A DNA stretch of 64,000 nt from Oscillatoria sp. FACHB-1406 (GTDB taxonomy: Bacteria; Cyanobacteriota; Cyanobacteriia; Cyanobacteriales; Spirulinaceae), in the NCBI RefSeq assembly GCF_014698145.1, contig NZ_JACJSM010000005.1:124001-188000 (forward strand), given 5' to 3'. The notes below the pieces were generated by a model. That model was not told where the DNA came from and ran no database searches. It worked only from the letters and a program-made list of their open reading frames with translations. A program made the translations under genes and the position numbers. Every line of letters begins with the position of its first letter. Positions within the stretch are counted from its first letter, which is position 1. Below, one piece after another: positions 34,799 through 44,282 of the stretch.

Positions 34799-34890
34799 GG
34801 AGAGGTGGCTGAGCGGTTGAAAGCGGCAGATTGCTAATCTGTTGTACGGCAGGTAACTCCGTACCGAGGGTTCGAATCCCTCCCTCTCCG
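34799..34890 (+). tRNA. tRNA-Ser (anticodon GCT)
   Basis: A 92-base class II tRNA without encoded CCA. The acceptor stem pairs GGAGAGG (34799-34805) with CCTCTCC (34883-34889), G34890 is the discriminator, and the T arm is GAGGG-TTCGAAT-CCCTC. The anticodon loop TTGCTAA places GCT at 34833-34835, decoding AGC/AGU, and a long variable arm (about 34840-34865) confirms serine identity. Confidence 0.97.
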
Positions 34891-35050
34891 TCCGGTATTG
34901 ATATCGCCAGGGTTTTCCCATTACAGCTAATCCGAGCGAGCTAAAATTCCTTAACTATTCTTCAGAGCAGATTTCGAGCGGCGCAACTGCATCGGATTTA
35001 GATGCGGGACGAAATCAAGCACTCTTTCAAAAGCGCGGTAATGCTTCCTC

Positions 35051-35080
35051 TTTGAATTTTAAATTTTAAATTTTGAATTC
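35051..35080. repeat. AAATTTT heptamer array before the kinase gene
   Basis: Units of AATTTTA/AAATTTT run directly into the ATG at 35081, leaving no Shine-Dalgarno sequence. Confidence 0.75.
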
Positions 35081-36811
35081 ATGAACGAGCTTTTAAACAA
35101 CCGCTATCAAATTGTTAGCACTTTAGGACGCGGGGGGTTTGGCGAAACGTTTCTCGCAGAAGATACCTATATGCCCTCCCGTCGGCATTGCGTTATCAAA
35201 CAACTCAAACCGTTGATCGATAACCCGCAAATTGAAGAATTGATTCGGGATCGCTTTCAGAGAGAAGCGGCAACTTTAGAGGCACTGGGAGAAGGACACT
35301 CGCAAATTCCAACTTTATATGCCTATTTTGTCGAAGCGGGACAGTATTATTTGGTGCAAGAATGGGTGGAAGGTCGGACTTTAGTCAGTTGCATCCAGCA
35401 ACAAGGCACTTTTAGCGAAGAGGCAACGCGGGAATTGTTGCTGAATCTGCTGCCGATTCTCGATAGCATTCACAGTCGCGGGATTATTCACCGCGATATT
35501 AAACCCGACAATATTATTTTGCGACAGCGAGATGGTTTGCCGGTTTTGATCGATTTTGGGGCAGTACGAGAGACAATGGGAACGCAGATTAATTCCCAAG
35601 GCAACCCCACCAGTTCGATTGTTATCGGTACGCCGGGATATATGCCCAGCGAACAAGCAGCGGGACGGCCGATTTTTTCCAGCGATCTTTACAGTTTGGC
35701 GCTGACGGCTATTTATATGCTGACGCGGTTAGTGCCGCAACAGTTACCGATGGATGCGAGTACCGGAGAGATTATTTTTCCTGCGATCGCGATTTCGCCG
35801 AATCTGAAAGCAGTGCTGGAACGCGCCAGTCAATCGCATCCGCGCGATCGCTTCCCCAGCGCCCGGGCAATGCTTGATGCCCTCCAAAGCCAAGCCTCCC
35901 CCGCAACGCAGTGGAACCCCCAGGCAGCCACCCTTCCCCCGCCCGAAGAACCCGCAACAGCCTTTTCTCCTCCGAGGGCAGAAATTCCTCCTACCCTACC
36001 TTTCCCGCCTACTACTACCGCTCGTAAATCTCCGATTCACCCCAGTTATTTTATTGCGGGCGGATTAATTAGCGGCGCGATCGCGATCGGATTTTTTCTG
36101 TTTCAATTGCTGGCTACGCAGCGATCGAGAACGATTGAATTAAACTATCAAAGTTCGGTGGCTTCTCCTGCTGACAACCCTAATTATGCTTGGCTATCTC
36201 AACGCCAAGTTGTCGATGCCGATTTAATCGGAAAAACAGCTTTTGAACTCGACATTATGCGAAACTCGATCTTCGCTCGTTACGGTCGTAAGTTTGACAG
36301 TCCCGAATTGCAAGCTTATTTTAACAATCAAGCCTGGTACAAAGGGCGTTACGAAGCTGCCACATTTCCCGATAGCTTGCTCTCAAAATTAGAGATGCAA
36401 AATGCCAATTATATCCTGAGCTATCAAGATAAAAACAATCTCCATTGGATTAAGAATAAAGAACAAAGTACCCAAAAGCCATCTCCTAAGCAAGCCATAG
36501 AGGACTATTTTAATGAAATTAATAACGGTCGATACGAAGTAGCTTGGAATCAATTATCGCCTCGCCTCAGCAACGATCGAAATCAACACCCTCAAGGCTA
36601 TACGTCTTACACGGATTGGTGGAAGACAGTCGATCGCGTCGATCTTGAGGATGTTAAAATTTTTGAAGAAGGGGTTGAGGTTGCGCGCTTGGAAGTCCGC
36701 ATCAAGTATCATCTAAAATCGGGACGAATATCGTCCAATTCAATGCGAATCAAATTAATTTGGGATGGGAGTTCGCAACGATGGCTGCTTGATGATGTTA
36801 AAGCGCTGTAA
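35081..36811 (+). CDS. Hanks-type Ser/Thr protein kinase with YARHG domain
   Basis: Membrane-spanning kinase of 576 residues. Kinase domain 1-270: glycine loop GRGGFGETF, catalytic Lys40, HRDIKPDN (Asp139) and DFG (158-160) are all intact. A proline-rich linker (about 275-320) leads to one membrane helix (about 322-345). The outer part has a YARHG domain (about 370-450, with FARYGRKF) and a C-terminal NTF2-like segment (about 470-576, with AIEDYFNEINNGRYEVAW). The YARHG domain is thought to bind cell-envelope material, so the protein may sense the envelope and signal inward. AT-rich heptamers precede the start codon. Confidence 0.93.
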   Translation: MNELLNNRYQIVSTLGRGGFGETFLAEDTYMPSRRHCVIKQLKPLIDNPQIEELIRDRFQREAATLEALGEGHSQIPTLYAYFVEAGQYYLVQEWVEGRTLVSCIQQQGTFSEEATRELLLNLLPILDSIHSRGIIHRDIKPDNIILRQRDGLPVLIDFGAVRETMGTQINSQGNPTSSIVIGTPGYMPSEQAAGRPIFSSDLYSLALTAIYMLTRLVPQQLPMDASTGEIIFPAIAISPNLKAVLERASQSHPRDRFPSARAMLDALQSQASPATQWNPQAATLPPPEEPATAFSPPRAEIPPTLPFPPTTTARKSPIHPSYFIAGGLISGAIAIGFFLFQLLATQRSRTIELNYQSSVASPADNPNYAWLSQRQVVDADLIGKTAFELDIMRNSIFARYGRKFDSPELQAYFNNQAWYKGRYEAATFPDSLLSKLEMQNANYILSYQDKNNLHWIKNKEQSTQKPSPKQAIEDYFNEINNGRYEVAWNQLSPRLSNDRNQHPQGYTSYTDWWKTVDRVDLEDVKIFEEGVEVARLEVRIKYHLKSGRISSNSMRIKLIWDGSSQRWLLDDVKAL

Positions 36812-36893
36812 TTCAAGGCTTTGACGCAACATTCAACGAGCTATTATCAACCCAAGATATTGTATTTATTAGATCGGTAAAGAATCAGTAACA

Positions 36894-37919
36894 ATGCTTT
36901 TACTCGCAGGGGATATTGGGGGAACAAAAACCATTCTTCGTCTCGTGACGGCAGAAGGCGATCGACTCGGAAAGACGCATTGCGAACAAAGTTATGCGAG
37001 TGGAAATTATCCCGATCTCGTGCCGATCGTGCAACAATTTTTAGCAGAAGCGAAAGGTACGGTTGGAGATACTTTAGCACCGGAAAAAGCTTGTTTCGCG
37101 ATCGCGGGCCCGGTTGCGGACGATCGCTGCGAACTGACAAATTTAAGCTGGAAACTGGATGCGCGCAGGCTGGAAGCCGATCTTAAAATTCCGAAAGCTA
37201 GCTTAATTAATGATTTTGCCGCCATTGGTTACGGGATTTTGGGCTTAAGCGACGAGGATTTGTATTGCTTGCAAGACGTTCCGGCGAATGAGAAAGCCCC
37301 AATCGCGGTTTTGGGGGCGGGAACCGGGATGGGACAATGTTTCCTGATTCCCGCCGCAGAAGGCTGGGAAGTTTTCCCCACCGAAGGCGGACACGCTAGC
37401 TTCGCCGCGCGCAATCCGACGGAATTCGAGCTTGTCAGCTATATTCGGAGTAAATACGAGCTTAACAGCGTTTCGGTGGAACGAATCGTCTCTGGTATGG
37501 GAATTACCCCCATTTACCAATTTTTGCGCGATACTGGCAACTTTCCAGAGTCGGAGGAGATTGGGGTAAAAGTTCGGGCTTGGGAAAATGGAGATCGCGA
37601 AATCGATACCGCCGCATTAATTAGTAAAGCCGCTTCAGAAGGGCGCGATCCTCTGTGTCAGGAAACCTTAAAAATCTTTATTGCTGCTTACGGTGCGGAA
37701 GCGGGCAATTTAGCGCTGAAATTTCTGGCTTACGGCGGCGTTTATATTGCGGGTGGGATTGCAGCGAAGATTTTACCGTTGATGCAATCGGGAGAATTCA
37801 TGGAGAATTTTTTAGCAAAAGGTAGAATGCGATCGCTACTCGAAAAAGTTCCCGTTAAAATCATCCTCAATCCTCAAGTCGGATTAATTGGGGCTGCAAT
37901 GCGCGCAGAAAACTTGTAA
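36894..37919 (+). CDS. glk: Glucokinase
   Basis: ATP-dependent glucokinase of 341 residues in the bacterial Glk family: phosphate loop GDIGGTKTIL near the N-terminus, sugar-binding INDFAAIGYG, adenosine-side motif VLGAGTGMGQCF, and VFPTEGGHASFAAR. It feeds glucose into glycolysis and the oxidative pentose phosphate route. Length is normal. ATG 36894 is the only good start. It stands alone on the plus strand after the kinase gene. Confidence 0.95.
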   Translation: MLLLAGDIGGTKTILRLVTAEGDRLGKTHCEQSYASGNYPDLVPIVQQFLAEAKGTVGDTLAPEKACFAIAGPVADDRCELTNLSWKLDARRLEADLKIPKASLINDFAAIGYGILGLSDEDLYCLQDVPANEKAPIAVLGAGTGMGQCFLIPAAEGWEVFPTEGGHASFAARNPTEFELVSYIRSKYELNSVSVERIVSGMGITPIYQFLRDTGNFPESEEIGVKVRAWENGDREIDTAALISKAASEGRDPLCQETLKIFIAAYGAEAGNLALKFLAYGGVYIAGGIAAKILPLMQSGEFMENFLAKGRMRSLLEKVPVKIILNPQVGLIGAAMRAENL

Positions 37920-37958
37920 GTTTAAATCTTTAGCAAGCGCAAAGATAATCATAAAAAG

Positions 37959-37983
37959 GTAGGGGCATAGCAGTGCTATGCCC
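37959..37983. repeat. Copy of the GTAGGGGCATAGCAGTGCTATGCCC palindrome
   Basis: Same sequence as 27463-27487, but the right arm decays after GCCC. It sits between the convergent glk and zinc-ribbon genes, where it may act as a weak terminator. Confidence 0.75.
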
Positions 37984-38022
37984 TTATATTACCCTTTTCC
38001 CAATCGATATTAAAAAAGCCGT

Positions 38023-39270
38023 CTAAACTTCATCCAGCGGTTGCGTATCGTTGAGCGAATGACCACACTTTCTGCAAAAAGGAACAAACTTGTACGTTTT
38101 TTCGTGACAGTTCGAGCAATCTTGATACTGATCGAAGCCGCAGTTTGGACAAAATTCATCGTCTAAGCGCAACTTAAAGTTACAGTGCAAACAGCGGACA
38201 TTTTTAAGTCGATTTCGCGCTTGAATGCGAGAATTGAAGACGAAAGTTTGTAGAAGCTTGATTAAGGCAAAACCTAGCAGCGGAATGACGAGGATTAAAG
38301 CATAACTAGCGACAAAAAGCAAGCCACCTAACAGCGTTGTTATGACTTCGAGAAGCGCAGCGACAATATTACCGAACTGGATAAACTCAAAGAACTTAAT
38401 CAGTAAAGGAATACAGAAAATCAGGAGTAAGTGCCAACTTAACAGCGATTGCAAGCCTTTATGTCGGCGAGTCGCTGTAGAATGCAAGAGGTACGCGATC
38501 GCGATTAGAGGCAAAAGGAATAAAACTTGCAAAAACAGTTGTTGGTTGGGATACCAGAACGAGGCAGAGTTGTACGCTTTTTCGATGTTTTGATATTCTG
38601 CTGTATTATCGAGAAGCGCGAGATAAGCGGCAGAGGAAGGCGTTTGAATAAGTTGCTGTTGTTTGGCAATTAGTTGCTTTTTATTGTCAGAAATTTTAGT
38701 TTTCTTTACCTCGATGTCTGACTTGATTTTGTCAGCCGCCGCTACATTAATCGATTTAGTTCGATCTTGACCGGCAATTTTTTCAAGTAAAGCAGAATCG
38801 TATTGAGATTGAAGCGTTGTAATTTCTTGTTCGAGTTTCGAGTTACTCGCCCTCAAGCGATCGATCTCGGTCAATAAAGTATTATTTTCCGGAACATTGA
38901 GATCGGTTTCGCGACTTTTATAGGGATCGCATAAAGGAGATTCTTCACCCAAGCGATTAGCACGAGAGATTGAATTTGGGCGAGCATTCTTAAGTTGTTG
39001 AACTTTTTGTTCGATCGTTGCAGACTGAAATGCTAAGCTCGATTTTTTGGGTTCTTCCTGATAAGTTCGATAGGGAGCGTAACAAAATAATTGTTCGTCG
39101 GGAGATAGGGGCCATGCGGCAATGCTTGACAAGCCACTAAAAACATTAACTAGAACAAAAATATCGATAAGGATGAGAATGACAATGCTAACTTTATTAA
39201 TCGGTTCGCGATCGATATAAGTTGACTTACGCACGAACCTTCTAATCAGTCTTCGTAAGTAGGCAAACAT
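38023..39270 (-). CDS. Membrane protein with coiled coil and C-terminal zinc ribbons
   Basis: Protein of 415 residues, family not recognised. Order: basic N-terminus, membrane helix (about 26-46), soluble segment, long coiled coil (about 125-205), membrane helices (about 240-265, 278-300 and 303-335), and a cysteine-rich C-terminus (about 352-405) with CLHC ... CPNC, CSNC ... CRKC, two to three zinc-ribbon knuckles. The ribbons probably face the cytoplasm and bind protein or nucleic acid. The ATG at 39270 begins a typical membrane N-terminus. It is adjacent to the TPR gene on the same strand with a 110-base gap. Confidence 0.8.
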   Translation of the reverse strand: MFAYLRRLIRRFVRKSTYIDREPINKVSIVILILIDIFVLVNVFSGLSSIAAWPLSPDEQLFCYAPYRTYQEEPKKSSLAFQSATIEQKVQQLKNARPNSISRANRLGEESPLCDPYKSRETDLNVPENNTLLTEIDRLRASNSKLEQEITTLQSQYDSALLEKIAGQDRTKSINVAAADKIKSDIEVKKTKISDNKKQLIAKQQQLIQTPSSAAYLALLDNTAEYQNIEKAYNSASFWYPNQQLFLQVLFLLPLIAIAYLLHSTATRRHKGLQSLLSWHLLLIFCIPLLIKFFEFIQFGNIVAALLEVITTLLGGLLFVASYALILVIPLLGFALIKLLQTFVFNSRIQARNRLKNVRCLHCNFKLRLDDEFCPNCGFDQYQDCSNCHEKTYKFVPFCRKCGHSLNDTQPLDEV

Positions 39271-39380
39271 CTTTAGTTTTGACCTCGTGATTGTCTTTCA
39301 ATTGTAGAAAAAGAAGAAAGATATAATGCTGGGTGTGGGACAATTCTGCGATCGCAACAAGACAGCGAGCGAAATATTTT

Positions 39381-41303
39381 TTAACGAACGTTTTCTCCAG
39401 ACATTAATTGTTCTTCAATTTTATTGATATAACTTAAACTTTCGGGTAAATTCGGATCGATCGCTGTAGCATTTTTAAAAGCCGCGAGCGCGCCTCCGAG
39501 TTGATTTTGCTTAAATAAAGCGATCCCTAAACCTTGATAGGCTGATGCTTGTATAGGATAGCCCGCGATCGCTTTATGGTAAGATGCGATCGCCTCTTCA
39601 GTCCGATTTTGTGCCATCAACGCATCCCCTAAACGAACGTACCGAGAAAAGGAAAACGCTAATTGAGGCAGCCATTCCGGATTTTTGCGATAAACCGCGA
39701 TCGCATTTTCTAGGCTTCCTCGCCGAATTAAAGCATTTCCCAAACGACTATATTTAAAAGCGGACTGAGGAATTAAAGCGATCGCGCGTTGATAAGCCTC
39801 CGCTGCTTCTACCGGCTTATTTTGCTTCAACAAAGCATCGCCAAGACAGTCGTAAGCCCCTGAATTATCTGCCCTCAGCGCAATCGCTTGGCGACAGGCG
39901 CTAATCGCTTCTTCTAACATATTTTGACGCAGGAGAGTTGAGCCAAATTGTTGGTAAGCATCCGAATTATTGCGGGCAGTTTTCGCATAAACCTCAAAAG
40001 CTGCATCGAGACTCTTTTGTTGCACTAAAGCCTCGGCCAAAGCATCACTAAAAAATGAATTTTCAGGCGCTAACCCTAAAGCTTGCCGATAGGCAGCAAT
40101 TGCTTCATCTAGGCGATTTTGCCTTTGCAAAGCATTGCCAAGGTCGTAATAATTAAATTCAAATCTCGGATCGATTTCAACTGCTTTCTGGTAAGCATAG
40201 ATTGCCTCATCCAACCGATTTTGTTTGACTGCTGCCTGACCCAAACATAAGTACACTTCTCGATTACTAGATTCGATATCGAGCGCTTGGCGACAAACCT
40301 TAATAGCCTCATCCCCTTGATTTTGAGCGACCAAAGTTTGACCCAAAAGAGCATACGCTGTTGCATTTTCTCGCTGCCTTGGATTTTTGAGGGAACCGCC
40401 GAAGGAAACAAACGCATCATCCAGTCGATTCTGCTTGACAAGAACTCTCCCCACATCTTGGTATAAGCCATAAAGTCCCCCAAATTTCGGATCGATTTCT
40501 ATCGATCTTTTATAGGCAGCGATCGCATCTTCCCAGCGATCTCCCGCTTCCAAAGCAGACCCCAATCTATAATCCGCGAGCGCCTCGGGTAAAATTTCCC
40601 AGCTTTGTTCGCCCTCCAAAGCTTTTAAATAGGCAATTCTAGCGGCTTCGAGTTGGTTGTGTATCACTAAAGCTTTGCCGAGTTCGTTATAAGCAGCAGC
40701 GGGATCGCCGAACTTTTTAATATAAATTTCCAAGGCTTCAGACTGCCGATTTTGCTCGACCAGAATCTCGACCAAAAAATTGTAAATAGCGTCTTCTTCT
40801 GGATTGAGCGCGATCGCCTTTTTGTAGGCATCTATCGCCTCCTCATTGCGATGATTAGCTTCTAGGGCTAACCCCAAACGAAAATAAGCCGATGACTCGA
40901 TTTCCGAAGGTTTAGCCTTCGCATTTTCCTCTTCAACTCCACGCTGAAAAGTGGCGACGGCTTCCTTTAACCGATCTTCTTTAACCAGCAAATCTCCCAA
41001 ACTTTTATACACCTGTACGGGATTTAAATCTGCGCTTAAAGCAATTGCTTTACGGTAGGCTTCGCTCGCCTCATCCCATTGATTTTCATTCTCTAAAATG
41101 CGACCGAGTTGATGGTAAGCTTCAGCATCGTTAGGGTTATTTCTAATAGCGCTTCTCCACAACCGCTCGTCATTCAAATCGGAGTTATTGAGAGCAAAAT
41201 AACTTGCACGTTCGAGGGGAGTATACCGGCGAGACAGCGCCGGACTTGACGGTACAGTTAAAATCAATAAAAATAGAGCAGCGATCGGTAAATTAAACTT
41301 CAT
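39381..41303 (-). CDS. Exported TPR-repeat protein
   Basis: A 640-residue protein with an N-terminal signal peptide (MKFNLPIAALFLLILTV, cleavage near PALS) and about 17 tetratricopeptide repeats filling residues 45-625. Typical units read AYHQLGRILENENQWDEASE and AIYAYQKAVEIDPRFEFNYY. TPR solenoids bind other proteins; the exported location suggests a periplasmic or thylakoid-lumen scaffold. No catalytic domain is present. The repeated units also create partial DNA repetition. Confidence 0.9.
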   Translation of the reverse strand: MKFNLPIAALFLLILTVPSSPALSRRYTPLERASYFALNNSDLNDERLWRSAIRNNPNDAEAYHQLGRILENENQWDEASEAYRKAIALSADLNPVQVYKSLGDLLVKEDRLKEAVATFQRGVEEENAKAKPSEIESSAYFRLGLALEANHRNEEAIDAYKKAIALNPEEDAIYNFLVEILVEQNRQSEALEIYIKKFGDPAAAYNELGKALVIHNQLEAARIAYLKALEGEQSWEILPEALADYRLGSALEAGDRWEDAIAAYKRSIEIDPKFGGLYGLYQDVGRVLVKQNRLDDAFVSFGGSLKNPRQRENATAYALLGQTLVAQNQGDEAIKVCRQALDIESSNREVYLCLGQAAVKQNRLDEAIYAYQKAVEIDPRFEFNYYDLGNALQRQNRLDEAIAAYRQALGLAPENSFFSDALAEALVQQKSLDAAFEVYAKTARNNSDAYQQFGSTLLRQNMLEEAISACRQAIALRADNSGAYDCLGDALLKQNKPVEAAEAYQRAIALIPQSAFKYSRLGNALIRRGSLENAIAVYRKNPEWLPQLAFSFSRYVRLGDALMAQNRTEEAIASYHKAIAGYPIQASAYQGLGIALFKQNQLGGALAAFKNATAIDPNLPESLSYINKIEEQLMSGENVR

Positions 41304-41680
41304 AATTTTACACCTAAAGTAACAGAAGTTTGTGTTTTCCAGCGCAGCATTCCGGCTCGGAGTGCGAATCGGTTATTTTTCCCAAACAATCGCAGCGGTT
41401 GGGCTGTACAAAGTGTTATAACAATTTTCAAGCCCTCTACCAACTTCTCGTAGCCAGAATTTTAACTGACCTCGGGCGCTAACATCGGGTATGATGTAGC
41501 ATCAGATTCGCATCGCAGCTTTAGCAGCGTTCTTCTCGGCTGATGCTTAGGTTTCCCCCGCGCCAATTTACCATATACTAATTAGTGGGGTATAGGTACA
41601 GCACGCCCAGAGAAACTCGACAGGCGACTCTTCCGGAGTGTTAACTTAAATTTTCATCGTATCTACTGAGGGAATAACCC
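41304..41680. other. Divergent intergenic region TPR gene / potD-like gene
   Basis: About 375 bases that must carry two divergent promoters. I see no gene and no strong hairpin, only loosely repeated GATG/CATC elements around 41488-41550. Confidence 0.5.
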
Positions 41681-42766
41681 ATGAAACGACTGCTGGTTTT
41701 CCTACTTCTCTTCCTAATTGGCATAACCTTCCCTACGGGTTGTGCGTTTTTCAACTCTAAGAAAACGGATGAAGCCAGTGCCAATGTCCTCAGCGTTTAT
41801 AACTGGTCAACTTATATCGATCCTCAAGCTATTAAAGACTTTGAAAAAAAGTTTAATGTAAAGGTAAAATACGATACCTACGAAAGTAACGAAGATTTAC
41901 TCGCTAAAATTCGCCCCGGCAATCCGGGCTACGATATCATTGTTCCGAGCAGCGATTACGTCGCAATTATGGGAAGTGAAGGATTGCTCGAACCCCTCAA
42001 TCATCAAAATATTCCTAATATTAAAAATCTCTCCAAGAGGTTTATCGATCCGCCCTTCGATCGCGGCAATCGTTACAGCGTTCCCTACCAGTGGGGAACG
42101 ATGGGACTGGGTTACAATATCAAAAAAATCGGAGGCGAACTTAGCAGTTGGGGCGACATTTTTGAACCGAGGTTTGCCGGACGAGTTTCGTTAATGGAAG
42201 ATTTGCGAGCTACCTTGGGCGTTATTTTAATCTACCTCGGTTACGAGCCGAATAGCAGCAATATTGAAGAGATAAGAAAAGCCAGAGATTTTTTAATTAA
42301 ACATCAAGAAGTAATCGCGGCTTTTGCTCCAGATACCGGGCAGAATCTCCTCGATCAAGGGGAAGTTGATATTGCCGTCGAGTGGAGTGGCGATATTTTT
42401 CAGATAGCAGAAGAGAACGAAGATATTCGCTACGCAATTCCGAAAGAAGGGACAATTATCTGGACGGATAACTTAGCAATTCCAGCCGGTGCGCCTCACA
42501 AAGAGTTAGCCGAAAAGTTTATTAATTTTGTCCTCGAACCTGAAGTGGGAGCAAAAATTTCTAATTTTGTTAAATATGGCAGCCCAAATCAGGCAGCGAT
42601 TGATGGCGGATTCATTGAAAAGGAGGATTTAGAAAATCCAGAAATTTATCCAACTCCTGACATAGCATCTCGCCTAAAATATGCTGATGATATTGGAAAA
42701 GCGACTGAGTTGTATGATGATGCTTGGACGGAAGTAAAAGTAGCAATGAGTAACTCTTTCTTTTGA
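41681..42766 (+). CDS. potD: Spermidine/putrescine-binding protein PotD-like lipoprotein
   Basis: Periplasmic solute-binding lipoprotein of 361 residues. The signal peptide ends in FPTGC (Cys21). The segment SVYNWSTYIDPQAIKDFEKK and later YDIIVPSSDYVAIM and WSGDIFQIAEENEDIRY match the PotD/PotF family, in which an Asp and aromatic residues bind the polyamine. It is followed 66 bases later by the ATP-binding subunit gene. No PotB/PotC permease gene lies in the window, so the transporter is incomplete here. Confidence 0.9.
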   Translation: MKRLLVFLLLFLIGITFPTGCAFFNSKKTDEASANVLSVYNWSTYIDPQAIKDFEKKFNVKVKYDTYESNEDLLAKIRPGNPGYDIIVPSSDYVAIMGSEGLLEPLNHQNIPNIKNLSKRFIDPPFDRGNRYSVPYQWGTMGLGYNIKKIGGELSSWGDIFEPRFAGRVSLMEDLRATLGVILIYLGYEPNSSNIEEIRKARDFLIKHQEVIAAFAPDTGQNLLDQGEVDIAVEWSGDIFQIAEENEDIRYAIPKEGTIIWTDNLAIPAGAPHKELAEKFINFVLEPEVGAKISNFVKYGSPNQAAIDGGFIEKEDLENPEIYPTPDIASRLKYADDIGKATELYDDAWTEVKVAMSNSFF

Positions 42767-42832
42767 TTTATTTTTAATCAATGGGAAAGGAGTTGACGAG
42801 TTTATTTATTAAGGGGAAAGGCAAAAGTAACG

Positions 42833-43933
42833 ATGTATGCAGTTGAATTAAAGGACGTTTCTAAGGTTTTTGTCGGACAGAATAATAAAGAGTTTCGTGC
42901 AGCAGATAATGTTAACTTGCAAATTGCTGAGGGCGAGTTCTTTGCGATGTTAGGGCCGTCGGGATGCGGTAAAACGACGCTATTGCGAACAATCGCGGGA
43001 TTCGAGAGTCCGACCTCGGGAGAAGTATACATCCACGGCGAACCCATGCGCGATCGCCCGCCCTTTCACCGTCCCGTCAATACCGTTTTCCAAAACTACG
43101 CCCTCTTTCCCCACCTCACCGTTGCCCAAAATGTCGCCTTTGGCTTGGAAATGGAAGGATTATCGCGCGCTGAGACTCGATCTCGCGTTGGCGATGCTTT
43201 AGCCTTAGTCAAACTCGACGGCATGGAAAATCGCCGCCCCCGCCAACTTTCTGGAGGACAGCAGCAACGGGTTGCATTGGCGCGCGCCCTCGTCAAAAAA
43301 CCGAAAGTATTGCTGTTTGACGAACCCCTCGCAGCCCTCGATTTGAAACTGCGTAAAGAAATGCAGTTTGAACTCAAGCAGATGCAACAACAGGTAGGAA
43401 TTACCTTTGTTTTCGTCACCCACGACCAAGGGGAAGCCCTCACTATGTCCCATCGCATCGCCGTCATGAATGCAGGGAAAGTTTTGCAGGTGGGAACACC
43501 AACAGAAATTTATGAGGAACCCACCTCGCGCTTTGTGGCTGATTTTATCGGCGAAACCAACTTTTTAACCGGACAGGTGCGGGAAGCGGGCAATGGCTCG
43601 ATTTTCCTCGCGATAGACGAGACATTACCGTTGGAAGTTGCCGACAATCGCGCCTTATCTCCCGGTCGATTTGTGACATTAGCCGTTCGTCCGGAGAAAG
43701 TAAGTTTATATCCCGAAAATTACGACAAAGATTATTGCGTTCCCGGCGTTGTTGAAGAGGCGATTTATATCGGTACTGATACTCGTTATATTATCCGCCT
43801 GACCCCCCATCACACTTTAGCCATTCGCCGTCAAAACCTCTCGCGCAGTTCTCTTAATAGCTTTGCAGCGGGCGAAACGGTTCGGGTGAGATTGCATCCG
43901 GAAAGCATTCGTATTATTGAGGAGCAAGAGTAA
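42833..43933 (+). CDS. potA: Polyamine-type ABC transporter ATP-binding protein PotA
   Basis: ABC ATPase of 366 residues. Walker A GPSGCGKTT (about 41-49), Q-loop VFQNYALFPHL, signature LSGGQQQRVALARAL, Walker B LLFDEPLAALD and switch HDQGEAL are all present; the C-terminal TOBE domain (about 285-360) is typical of PotA/CysA-type importers. Its partner is the PotD-like protein just upstream, and the permeases must be elsewhere. The related Fe and sulfate importers cannot be excluded from this subunit alone, but the neighbour favours polyamines. Confidence 0.9.
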   Translation: MYAVELKDVSKVFVGQNNKEFRAADNVNLQIAEGEFFAMLGPSGCGKTTLLRTIAGFESPTSGEVYIHGEPMRDRPPFHRPVNTVFQNYALFPHLTVAQNVAFGLEMEGLSRAETRSRVGDALALVKLDGMENRRPRQLSGGQQQRVALARALVKKPKVLLFDEPLAALDLKLRKEMQFELKQMQQQVGITFVFVTHDQGEALTMSHRIAVMNAGKVLQVGTPTEIYEEPTSRFVADFIGETNFLTGQVREAGNGSIFLAIDETLPLEVADNRALSPGRFVTLAVRPEKVSLYPENYDKDYCVPGVVEEAIYIGTDTRYIIRLTPHHTLAIRRQNLSRSSLNSFAAGETVRVRLHPESIRIIEEQE

Positions 43934-44019
43934 TTAAGTTTCAGCTATTTGAGCAAAACTTTTTTTGGGCGCGATCGCCTCCAAATCCCTAATAATCCTA
44001 CCCCGAAAAAAGGGTCTAA

Positions 44020-44117
44020 TACCAATTTTCAGTTACGATGCACTAAATTTTTCGTCGTAGGGGCATAACAATGTTATGCCCTCTTCGGGAATCGTGCAAA
44101 ATCAATGAGAATTGGTA
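44020..44117. repeat. MITE-like element with TACCAATTTTC termini
   Basis: Terminal inverted repeats TACCAATTTTC (44020-44030) and GAGAATTGGTA (44107-44117) enclose inner arms (CGATGCAC / CGTGCA) and a central palindrome GTAGGGGCATAACAATGTTA (44057 onward), a variant of the psaI terminator repeat. Confidence 0.75.
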
Positions 44118-44198
44118 TAAAACGACTGATATTTATTGAATTGACTCTCGCTCGAAAAAGACTGAACTTGCTGCCTTTTCTAACTACATTTCTGGACT

Positions 44199-44226
44199 GT
44201 AGAGACGTTGTGTACAACGTCTCTAC
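44199..44226. repeat. GTAGAGACGTTG...CAACGTCTCTAC palindrome
   Basis: Arms GTAGAGACGTTGT and ACAACGTCTCTAC are nearly perfect over 28 bases. This type of palindrome is common in filamentous cyanobacterial genomes. Confidence 0.8.
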
Positions 44227-44282
44227 AGTTATCAGATAAAAAGTTGATGAATAGCCTCTATTTGACCCAAGTTTAGGACTCG

